From the NCBI RefSeq assembly GCF_918697865.1, contig NZ_CAKKMV010000004.1, positions 186,001-250,000 of the forward strand: a stretch of DNA of 64,000 nt. The letters are read 5' to 3'. Positions within the stretch are counted from its first letter, which is position 1. Each line of letters opens with the position of its first letter. Shown here one piece after another: positions 57,490-64,000 of this stretch. Below the pieces are notes generated by a model. That model was not told where the DNA came from. It was given only the letters and a program-made list of their open reading frames with translations, and searched no databases. This DNA comes from Massilia sp. Bi118 (lineage in GTDB: Bacteria; Pseudomonadota; Gammaproteobacteria; Burkholderiales; Burkholderiaceae_D). The position numbers and the translations under genes are program-made.

Positions 57490-58011
57490 ATGCCGTCTTA
57501 TACCCATCGTATTGCCCGCATCGAAGACCTGCCCGTCATCGTCGATATCTACAATTCCACCATCGCCTCCCGCGAAGTCACTGCAGACACCGAACCGGTC
57601 ACGGTCCAGTCGCGCGAACAATGGTTTGCCGACCATACGCCGGAACGCCGTCCGCTGTGGGTGATTCATGATGCCGCAGACAAGTCAGAAAATCCGGTCG
57701 TGATCGGCTGGTGCTCCTACTCGAATTTCTACGGCCGTCCGGCATACTCGGGCACGGCCGAAGTCTCGATCTACATTGCCGAACAATGGCGCGGCAAGGG
57801 CATCGGCCGTTATTGCCTGGAGCAGGCGATCGCTTTCGCGCCGAACATCAAGGTGCACACGCTGCTGGGCTTCATCTTCGGCCACAACGTACCGAGCCTG
57901 GCCCTGTTCCGCAAATACGGTTTCGAGACCTGGGCGAATTTCCCGCGCGTGGCCAACCTGGATGGGATCGAGCGCGATCTGATTATCCTTGGCAAGCGGG
58001 TGGTCGACTGA
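57490..58011 (+). CDS. GNAT N-acetyltransferase (phosphinothricin acetyltransferase-like)
   Basis: A 173-residue enzyme. Features are RIARIEDLPVIVDIYN, GWCSYSNFYGRPAYSGTAEVSIYIAEQWRGKGIGRYCLEQAI (acetyl-CoA P-loop with RGKGIG) and NVPSLALFRKYGFETWANFP. This is the Pat/PPT branch that acetylates small amino acids or amines. It begins 11 bp after the pilZ stop, in the place where tatD often stands in related genomes, so it may ride in the same transcript. Confidence 0.9.
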   Translation: MPSYTHRIARIEDLPVIVDIYNSTIASREVTADTEPVTVQSREQWFADHTPERRPLWVIHDAADKSENPVVIGWCSYSNFYGRPAYSGTAEVSIYIAEQWRGKGIGRYCLEQAIAFAPNIKVHTLLGFIFGHNVPSLALFRKYGFETWANFPRVANLDGIERDLIILGKRVVD

Positions 58012-58030
58012 CACGCCACGCGGCCGGCGC

Positions 58031-59761
58031 TTAGCGCGCCGCCGAGCGTAAGCCGCTGTCGGCCTGCTTCCAGTTGCGCTCCAACTCGCTCTCGGTGGCT
58101 TTTGCCTCGGCCTGCTTGCCCTGCGCCGACAGCGCCTGGCGCAAGCCCTGCAAGGCCCAGTCGTTGCCCGGATGTTCCGCCAGGTGCTCGCGGAAGCTCT
58201 GTTCGGCCGCTGCGTAGCGCCGCGCCGCCAATTGCATGGCGCCCAGGCGCAAACGCGGACCGGCGGCCAGCGTCGGCGGCTCGGTGGCTTCGGCGTCGGA
58301 CGAGGCCGTGACCGCCAATTGTTGTTGGGTCAGGGCCTCGTCGACCTGTTCGCCATACCAGGCGATTTCGGCGCGCCATTGCGCCTGCGCGGTGCGCGCC
58401 ATACTGCGCATCAGTTTGTTCACATAGCCCTCGCCGGGGTTTTCCTTCACGAGTTGATCCGCCGCCGGGTCCAGCCGCGCCAGCGCCGCCTGTGCCGCGC
58501 TGCGCTGGCCCGCGTGCGCCAGGGCGATGCCGCTCGCCATTTGCCCCATCACGGTCGCGACGCCCTTGTCGCCCGACGGCAGCGGCTCCTGGCGCAAGGC
58601 GTCCCAGCGCTGCAGGCGGAGCAGGGTCAGCATCGGCAGGCTGCGCAGGTATTCGTGGTAGGTGTTGTCGCCCTTGCCGCGCAAGGCGAGCGTGCGCGCG
58701 GTGGCCAACGCCAGGTCGCCGCGCCCCTCCATCAGCGCGGCATGCCATTGAAAGTGCAGATTGTGGCCGCGCCAGTCCTTGCTCACCGAGAAATTCTGGC
58801 GCTTCAATTCCGCTTCCATGACCTCGTCCGCAGCGACGGCCGCCTGGTTGACGCGGGTGGCGTCGGCATAGCGGCCCAGGTGGGCGTAAGTGTGGGACGG
58901 CATGTGCAGCAGATGCGGCGACCTGGGCGCCAGCGCGCCAAGCCGGTCGGCCGCCGCCTCGGCACGCCGCGCCACCGGCACCGCATCGACCGTATGGATC
59001 ATGTAGTGGATCAGGCCGATGTGCTGGGGATGCCGCGCCAGGCCTTGTTCGAGCATGTCGGCCAGCTCGCCGACGCGGCCGGCCGGCTTGCCGGTGACCC
59101 GGTCCCACCAGTCTTCGCGCGTGGCCACCAGCTCGGCTTCGGCGTAGATGGACAGGATGTCCGGGTCGCCGGGGAAACGCGCGACCAGCTCGCGCACGCG
59201 CCCGGCATACGCGATGTCGAGCGGGTCGGCCCGTTTCGTCCCGGACGCGCCGCAGATGTCCGCCTGCATCACGGCGGTGGCGCGGGCGCCAGGGGCCGTA
59301 CCGTAGCGCAGGGCGAGCGCATCGATCAGCGCGCGCTCGCGTTCCGGGCTGCCGGCGCTGTGCTTGACGGCGTAATCCACGTAATGGATCGCCTCGCGCA
59401 GATCGTGGCGGTCGGTATCGTTGATGTTCGGCCCCATTTGATACGCCACGCCCCAGGCGCACAGCGCGCAATCCGGATCCTGCGCCAGCGCGGCCTTGAA
59501 GGATCGAATGGCCTCGATCTCGTTGAAGGCGTAGACCTGCGCCATGCCCTGCGCGAACAGGCGGCGCGCGGCTGCGTTCGCCCGGGAGGGCTGCATGGCC
59601 TCCGCGCCGAAACCGTCGATAACCGGCGCGGTGGCCTTGCTGTCGGGCCGCCACTGGAGCGTCGAACAGGCCGCTGTCACGGACAACGCAAGAACCACGG
59701 TGGACCAGCGGCGCATGGTGGCGCCGGTGCGGACGGAACGGCGGGCGGAGAGCAGGCGCAT
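58031..59761 (-). CDS. TPR lipoprotein
   Basis: A 576-residue protein. A signal ending in SVTAACST (lipobox TAAC) makes it a likely lipoprotein, so it faces the periplasm or outer membrane. Tetratricopeptide-like units run through the rest: NEIEAIRSFKAALAQDPDCALCAWG, HIGLIHYMIHTVDAVP and HLLHMPSHTYAHLGRYADATRVNQAAVAAD. The two histidine-rich stretches are notable. Start uncertain: ATG 59716, 59761 and 59794 are all possible; the one at 59716 gives the best signal peptide but no ribosome site. Function unknown. Confidence 0.8.
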   Translation of the reverse strand: MRLLSARRSVRTGATMRRWSTVVLALSVTAACSTLQWRPDSKATAPVIDGFGAEAMQPSRANAAARRLFAQGMAQVYAFNEIEAIRSFKAALAQDPDCALCAWGVAYQMGPNINDTDRHDLREAIHYVDYAVKHSAGSPERERALIDALALRYGTAPGARATAVMQADICGASGTKRADPLDIAYAGRVRELVARFPGDPDILSIYAEAELVATREDWWDRVTGKPAGRVGELADMLEQGLARHPQHIGLIHYMIHTVDAVPVARRAEAAADRLGALAPRSPHLLHMPSHTYAHLGRYADATRVNQAAVAADEVMEAELKRQNFSVSKDWRGHNLHFQWHAALMEGRGDLALATARTLALRGKGDNTYHEYLRSLPMLTLLRLQRWDALRQEPLPSGDKGVATVMGQMASGIALAHAGQRSAAQAALARLDPAADQLVKENPGEGYVNKLMRSMARTAQAQWRAEIAWYGEQVDEALTQQQLAVTASSDAEATEPPTLAAGPRLRLGAMQLAARRYAAAEQSFREHLAEHPGNDWALQGLRQALSAQGKQAEAKATESELERNWKQADSGLRSAAR

Positions 59762-59866
59762 GGAGGCTTCTTCCGAAAATGGCGGGGTTGCCATAAAGAT
59801 ATGTTACACGTATCCTTGGCTTGCCAGTCAGGAAATTTTCTCGGGACCATTCAACCGGAGCGTGAT

Positions 59867-60271
59867 ATGACCATCCCCACTATCGGCGCGTTTGCCATCG
59901 TGCCGAGCAACGATTTGGCGGCTGCCCGGCCGTTCTGGGAGCGCCTGGGTTTCGAGTGCACCGGCGACTTCGGGCACTACCTCATCATGACCGGCTGGGC
60001 ATGCGAAGTCCACCTGACGCAGGCGGGCAGCGGCCCCTGGCGCGTGCCGGAAGAGCACAATCCCTTCGGGGTTTTTATCCGCACACCGGACGTGGATGCC
60101 ATTGCCGCGCGGGTCGACGATCTCATCATCCGGCCTGGCGGTGTCTTGCGTCACCGCGAGTGGGGTATGTATGAGTTCAGTGTTTGCGGACCGGACGGCC
60201 TGCCGGTTCGCATTGGCTGGCCCTCCCACCTCATGCAGGGGGCAGCGGAATCCCCAGGTCCTGCAACCTGA
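59867..60271 (+). CDS. VOC / glyoxalase-bleomycin resistance family protein
   Basis: A 134-residue protein with the two beta-alpha-beta-beta-beta units of the VOC fold: FAIVPSNDLAAARPFWERLGFEC, HYLIMTGWACEVHLTQ, and a second half with MYEFSVCGPDGLPVRIGWPS. Metal ligands are uncertain (a His in EVHL and a Glu in MYEF). Substrate unknown; some relatives bind bleomycin. It overlaps the convergent HAD gene by 41 bp. Confidence 0.87.
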   Translation: MTIPTIGAFAIVPSNDLAAARPFWERLGFECTGDFGHYLIMTGWACEVHLTQAGSGPWRVPEEHNPFGVFIRTPDVDAIAARVDDLIIRPGGVLRHREWGMYEFSVCGPDGLPVRIGWPSHLMQGAAESPGPAT

Positions 60272-60869
60272 GGCGCAAGTCCCCGGCGCTTTGAAAGTGG
60301 ATGCCGTGCAGGCCTTCCACGACGGCTGCCTCGACATTGCGCATGCTGTCATCGATGAACACGGTGGACGCCGGATCAAGCTGGTAGCGATCGATTAAAA
60401 GCTTGAAGATCGCCGGATCCGGCTTCACGAGCAGTTCTCGGCCGGACACGACAATCCCCTCGAACCATTCGAGAAACGAAAAGCGCCGCAGGGCGATGGG
60501 GAAGGTTTCGTGCGACCAGTTGGTGAGGGCGAGCAGCCGGATGCCGAGCGCGCGTAGTTGCGCAAGAATTTCGACAGTTTCGTCGATGGCGCCGGGAATC
60601 ATTTCCTCCCAGCGCTCATGATAGGCCCGGATGTTCGCCTCATGCGATGGATGCTGCTTGATTGCCAGTGCAATCCCATCTTTCCATGGTCGTCCACAAT
60701 CCTGCCGTTCGTTCCATTCGGCGTTACACACTTCGGTCAGAAAATGTTCCATCGCCGCGTTATCGTCGGCGAATATCTTCCTGTAGAGGGCCCGTGGGTC
60801 CCATTTGATCAGAACGTTACCGAGGTCGAAAACGACAGTGTGGACTTTCGCTTGCGTGTTGGATCGCAT
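60231..60869 (-). CDS. HAD-superfamily hydrolase (IA type)
   Basis: A 212-residue phosphatase. Motif I is VFDLGNVLIKWD (nucleophile Asp at FDLGN; the second Asp of the usual DxD is replaced by Gly, so this is a variant of the dehalogenase/epoxide-hydrolase-like HAD group), motif II LALTNWSHE, motif III Lys in VKPDPAIF, motif IV FIDDSMRNVE. A helical cap lies between. Substrate unknown. Confidence 0.9.
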   Translation of the reverse strand: MRSNTQAKVHTVVFDLGNVLIKWDPRALYRKIFADDNAAMEHFLTEVCNAEWNERQDCGRPWKDGIALAIKQHPSHEANIRAYHERWEEMIPGAIDETVEILAQLRALGIRLLALTNWSHETFPIALRRFSFLEWFEGIVVSGRELLVKPDPAIFKLLIDRYQLDPASTVFIDDSMRNVEAAVVEGLHGIHFQSAGDLRLRLQDLGIPLPPA

Positions 60870-60876
60870 GCCTGGT

Positions 60877-61080
60877 TCAGTCGCCGGGTCCTTCGCCGGG
60901 CATCGTGTCCGCCATCAGCCGGAGCTCTTCCGGCGTCAGTTCTTCCGGTTTCTTCTTCGCCAGGGCATCGAAGTCTGGATGCTTGTCCACTTGCGCGTGC
61001 TGCTGGGACTGCCCGGACTGGTCGTCGTCTTGCTGGTTTTCGTTTTGCTGATCGTCGGTTTGGGGCTGCGTTGTGCTCAT
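60877..61080 (-). CDS. Small acidic Gln/Asp-rich protein of unknown function
   Basis: A 67-residue protein. The N-terminal half is low complexity (TTQPQTDDQQNENQQDDDQSGQSQQ), the C-terminal half is KKKPEELTPEELRLMADTMPGEGPGD. GGAG precedes the ATG by 7 bases. It follows 7 bp upstream of the HAD gene on the same strand, so they may be cotranscribed. No family recognised. Confidence 0.6.
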   Translation of the reverse strand: MSTTQPQTDDQQNENQQDDDQSGQSQQHAQVDKHPDFDALAKKKPEELTPEELRLMADTMPGEGPGD

Positions 61081-61145
61081 GATAAGGCTCCATGCTGAAA
61101 GGTCATTGCGGCCAAGTTTCGCATGGAGCCGTTTACGGTGTCGCT

Positions 61146-61991
61146 CTACTTGACGACCAGGCGCGCCACGACCGGGTGATGGTCCGAGGGATAGCGCCGG
61201 TCCAGCGAATCGCTCAGCACCGCATACTTCAGCACCTCGACATGGCGGTCGACGAAGATATAGTCGATGCGCTCGCTCATCGGCGCATCCAGGTGAAAGT
61301 TGTTGAATGTCCCGACCGGGCCATAGGGCGGCGCTTTACTCACCTTGAAGGCGTCGCGCAGGGCGGCCGACATGGTCTGTATCTGAACCGTTTCCGGGGT
61401 CGAATTGAAATCGCCCACGCAGATGACTGGTTCGCCGTGGGTGATCTCGGCAATCTTCCGCAACATCAGTTTGGCCGACTCCCGGCGCGCCACTTCGCCC
61501 TCGTGGTCGAAATGGACCGAAAACATATACAGCGCGCGTCCGCTGGCCCGGTCGCGCAGGCGCGCCCAGGAGGCCAGGCGATGGCAGCATTTGGCATCCC
61601 AGCCGAAAGAAGGGCGTTCGGGCGTTTCGCTGAGCCAGAAATCGCCCTTGTCCAGCAAGGCAAAGCGGCTCTTGCGGAAAAAGATGGCCGAATGCTCGCC
61701 GGCGTCCTTGCCGTCGTCGCGGCCGACGCCGACGTGCCCGAATTCCTCCATCTGCGCCAGGTCGGCGATTTGATCGGGCAGCCCTTCCTGCGTACCGAAG
61801 ACGTCGAACTCGTGATAGCGGATCAGCGCCTTCACCATCTCCTTGCGCGCTGGCCAGGCATTCGGGCCGTCGCCGGGATTGTTCATGCGCAGGTTATAGG
61901 TGGCGACATTCATGGGCGCCGGCGAATGCTGTGTTGCGGACCAGGCGGGCGCGCACATCAGGCCGATCAGGAGGAAAAATAGGGTTCTCAT
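61146..61991 (-). CDS. Secreted endonuclease/exonuclease/phosphatase family protein
   Basis: A 281-residue protein with a signal peptide (MRTLFFLLIGLMCAPAWSA). Catalytic residues of the EEP fold are visible: Asn in ATYNLRMNNPGD, Glu in FGTQEG, His in FSVHFDHEGE, Asp/Asn in VGDFNSTPE, Asp in DYIFVD and the final Asp-His in SDHHPVVA. The enzyme probably hydrolyses phosphodiesters or sugar/lipid phosphates outside the cytoplasm. Divergent from tatD. Confidence 0.9.
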   Translation of the reverse strand: MRTLFFLLIGLMCAPAWSATQHSPAPMNVATYNLRMNNPGDGPNAWPARKEMVKALIRYHEFDVFGTQEGLPDQIADLAQMEEFGHVGVGRDDGKDAGEHSAIFFRKSRFALLDKGDFWLSETPERPSFGWDAKCCHRLASWARLRDRASGRALYMFSVHFDHEGEVARRESAKLMLRKIAEITHGEPVICVGDFNSTPETVQIQTMSAALRDAFKVSKAPPYGPVGTFNNFHLDAPMSERIDYIFVDRHVEVLKYAVLSDSLDRRYPSDHHPVVARLVVK

Positions 61992-62134
61992 CCCTGGAGT
62001 TAATCATATTCCGCTGTCCAGGTGGTGCGGAGAGGGGAAAAGTGCCGGGCAGTTTATTTGTATCCGCTAAACGGGACCATATGCCGGCCATTCCTGCAAA
62101 CGCCCCGTTTGGCGCTCTCGCGTACAATGTGGGG

Positions 62135-62917
62135 ATGTACATCGATTCACACTGCCATATCAATTTCCCGGAGCTGGCCGCCCGCATGCCCGAGATTCTC
62201 GCCAAAATGGCCGAGAACAAGGTCGACAAGGCGCTGTGCGTGTCCGTCAACCTGCCGGAGTTCCCCAGCGTGCTCGCCCTGGCGGAGCAATATCCGCATA
62301 TTTACGCGTCGGTCGGCGTCCACCCGGACTACGAAGACACGCCCGAGCCCAGCGTCGAGGAGCTGGTGCGCCTGGCCGATCATCCGAAGATCGTCGCCAT
62401 CGGCGAGACCGGTCTCGACTACTACCGCCTCGAGGGTGATCTCGAATGGCAGCGCGCGCGCTTCCGCACTCACATCCGCGCCTCGCGCGAGACGCGCAAA
62501 CCCCTGATCATCCACACCCGCTCGGCCAGTCTTGATACCATCCGCATCCTGCAGGAAGAGGGCGCGGCGGTCGACAAGGGCGGCGTGGCCGGCGTGATGC
62601 ACTGCTTCACGGAGTCGCTGGAGGTCGCGCTGGCCGCGATCGAGATGGGTTTTTACATCTCTTTCTCCGGGATCGTGACCTTCAAGAGCGCAAAAGACCT
62701 GCAGGCGGTGGCCCAAGCACTTCCGCTGGATCGCATCTTGATCGAAACCGACTCGCCCTATCTCGCGCCCGTGCCCTACCGTGGGAAAATGAACGAACCG
62801 GGCTTCGTGCCCCATGTGGCCGAGTTCATCGCCACGCTTAAGGACGTGCCGCTGCGCGAAGTGGCGGAGCGCACCACCGACAATTTTTATAAGCTGTTCA
62901 AGGTACCGAAGGAGTGA
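62135..62917 (+). CDS. tatD: TatD family DNase / hydrolase
   Basis: A 260-residue metal-dependent hydrolase. It has the HxH metal site in SHCHINFPEL, Glu in AIGETGLDYY, His in IIHTRSA and MHCFTES, and the Asp in LIETDSPYLAP. TatD-type enzymes are 3'-5' exonucleases on damaged DNA; some remove D-amino acids from tRNA. The ATG at 62135 begins the fold directly. TACAAT (62123-62128) could serve as -10 with a short leader. Two bases after its stop, the ankyrin gene begins. Confidence 0.96.
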   Translation: MYIDSHCHINFPELAARMPEILAKMAENKVDKALCVSVNLPEFPSVLALAEQYPHIYASVGVHPDYEDTPEPSVEELVRLADHPKIVAIGETGLDYYRLEGDLEWQRARFRTHIRASRETRKPLIIHTRSASLDTIRILQEEGAAVDKGGVAGVMHCFTESLEVALAAIEMGFYISFSGIVTFKSAKDLQAVAQALPLDRILIETDSPYLAPVPYRGKMNEPGFVPHVAEFIATLKDVPLREVAERTTDNFYKLFKVPKE

Positions 62918-62919
62918 AC

Positions 62920-63561
62920 ATGATGCAGCGTCGCGGTTTTCTTCGTTTGACCGGCCGGGCGATCCTTGCAGGGATCGTGCTGGCCGCCTTCCCTGGAACC
63001 GCGGTGCTGGCCGCCACGCCCGAGCAGACCACGAATTTCTTCCGCGCCGTGTCCATGGACGATGCCGCCACCGTCAAGTCCCTGCTGGCGGCGGGCGTGG
63101 ACCCGAACCAGCAGAATCCCCTTGGCGGCGAGCCGGCGCTGGTGATCGCGGCCCGCGAAGGGTCGATGCGGGTACTGCGCACGCTGCTCGACCAGCCCGG
63201 CATCCAGCTCGACGCCACCGCCATGAACGGCAACACGGCCCTGATGATGGCTGCCTTCAAGCGCAACCGGCAGGCCGCCGAAGCCCTGATCGCGCGCGGC
63301 GCGGCCGTCAACCGTCCCGGCTGGACCCCGCTGCACTATGCGGCCGCCAGCGGCGACGAGGATGTCGCGCGCCTGCTGATCAAGCGCGGCGCCAAGCTGG
63401 ACGCCGTCTCGCCGCCGGCCAGCGGCAGCTACACCCCGCTGATGATGGCGGCCCGGGAAGGGCATCCGGACATGGTCGCCTTCCTCACGGAACAGGGCGC
63501 GAACCCGAAGCTGACCAATAGCGAAGGCCTGACCGCAGCTCAGCTCGCAGCCCGCCGGTAG
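62920..63561 (+). CDS. Ankyrin-repeat protein with Tat-like signal
   Basis: A 213-residue protein. It begins MMQRRGFLRLTGRAILAGIV, a twin-arginine signal (RRGFLRL), and thus goes to the periplasm. About five ankyrin repeats follow (about 45-210): GGEPALVIAAREGSMRVLRTLL, NGNTALMMAAFKRNRQAAEAL, WTPLHYAAASGDEDVARLLI, YTPLMMAAREGHPDMVAFLT. Protein partner unknown. GGAG lies 5 bases before the ATG. It overlaps nothing but follows tatD after 2 bp, as in many betaproteobacteria. Confidence 0.93.
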   Translation: MMQRRGFLRLTGRAILAGIVLAAFPGTAVLAATPEQTTNFFRAVSMDDAATVKSLLAAGVDPNQQNPLGGEPALVIAAREGSMRVLRTLLDQPGIQLDATAMNGNTALMMAAFKRNRQAAEALIARGAAVNRPGWTPLHYAAASGDEDVARLLIKRGAKLDAVSPPASGSYTPLMMAAREGHPDMVAFLTEQGANPKLTNSEGLTAAQLAARR

Positions 63562-63712
63562 GGCGGGCTGCGGCGCCGTCCACGCGTAAGGTCTGACCCG
63601 CCAGCGGCCCTCAAGCGCCAAACTGGCGCGGAAAACCCCATCACCTCCGCGCATCAAAATCTTTCCTCGTTGCAGATAATGCTTCCATGCAATCAACCGT
63701 GCAAGGAACAAC
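63562..63712. other. Intergenic region, no gene seen
   Basis: A 151-bp gap. It holds a short G/C-rich inverted pair after the ankyrin stop (GCCCGCC with GGGCGGGC at 63548-63570), which may terminate transcription, and AAGGAAC as the ribosome site for the next gene. Confidence 0.5.
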
Positions 63713-64000
63713 ATGCTGAACGAACGCGAAATCGAGAGCTGCTACCTGGGGCAGTTCATCCCGGTCCATTACCACCACAACATGCTGATGGACCACAATC
63801 GCATGCACAGCTTCAAGTCGGCCATCTTCCACGCCGTCAAGCCGGGCGCCAAGGTCCTCGAACTGGGCGGCGGCACCGGCGTGCTGTCGTTCTTTGCCGC
63901 GCAGAATGCGGACAAGGTCTATTGCGTCGAGTTCAATCCGGACATGGTGCGTGAAGCCCGCAAATTCCTGGCCATGAACCAGAACGGCCACAAGGTCGAA
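63713..64000 (+). CDS. SAM-dependent methyltransferase, N-terminal part only
   Basis: Partial; 96 codons are visible. The SAM-binding motif LELGGGTGVLSFFAAQ is near residue 46, followed by the acidic ribose-binding position VEFNPDM. The earlier HYHHNMLMDHNRMHSFKSAI block is like protein arginine-type or PRMT-like methyltransferases. The substrate domain lies outside the window. AAGGAAC is 5 bases before the ATG. Confidence 0.85.
   Translation, partial: MLNEREIESCYLGQFIPVHYHHNMLMDHNRMHSFKSAIFHAVKPGAKVLELGGGTGVLSFFAAQNADKVYCVEFNPDMVREARKFLAMNQNGHKVE

Overview
The window looks like a chromosomal segment of a high-GC betaproteobacterium of the family Oxalobacteraceae (Massilia, Telluria or Duganella type). 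This is inferred from gene content: a PEP-CTERM exosortase substrate, a DUF4936 protein beside YgfZ and NRDE proteins, the mltG-tmk-holB-pilZ cluster, a YciB-BolA-parvulin cluster, and very dense high-GC coding. No rRNA, tRNA or CRISPR array was found. About 53 protein genes are supported, most of them housekeeping or ordinary accessory genes. The first gene (arylesterase) and the last (methyltransferase) run off the window.

Layout. 1-6350: arylesterase and YbbA-type ABC ATPase in divergent orientation, bifunctional NAD(P)HX repair enzyme, fused 5-oxoprolinase/hydantoinase. 6360-13300: a REP-like palindrome pair, a TPR protein with a degenerate receiver domain, purL, and an unknown conserved gene. 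13430-14910: a solitary TnpB (IS1341-type) element of lower GC. 15200-19210: PEP-CTERM protein, an LpxD far from the usual lipid A cluster, and a hybrid histidine kinase. 19280-23900: two tandem parvulins, bolA-yciB, msrB, selO. 24078-28762: acyl-CoA ligase, then a three-gene periplasmic sulfur-relay cassette (SoxYZ-like carrier, SoxH-like metallohydrolase, Tat-exported FccB flavoprotein). 28845-32086: GntR/YtrA-type regulator with an ABC transporter and a perfect operator palindrome. 32091-41850: GST/AraC pair, DUF817, a TPR-GNAT fusion, FadB/J-type beta-oxidation enzyme, two transporters and a lipoprotein. 42010-43134: a tyrosine recombinase with unusual catalytic residues and two exact 15-bp repeats upstream. 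43270-49840: Dabb and SDR genes, LysR/MFS, TetR/SDR sharing one operator sequence. 49858-54300: a long REP-like hairpin, secreted GH18 chitinase, NRDE, DUF4936, YgfZ. 54395-57480: mltG-tmk-holB-pilZ. 57490-62000: a block of assorted genes. 62135-63561: tatD and a Tat-exported ankyrin protein.

The strongest candidates for something little described are the SoxYZ-like/SoxH-like/FccB cassette, which has no quinoprotein dehydrogenase beside it, and the tyrosine recombinase with its paired repeats. The TetR and GntR loci show clean operator palindromes, so their regulation can be predicted directly from the sequence. Signs of horizontal transfer are limited to the TnpB element and the REP-like palindromes. 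All function calls are made by eye from motifs and recalled families; no search was run.
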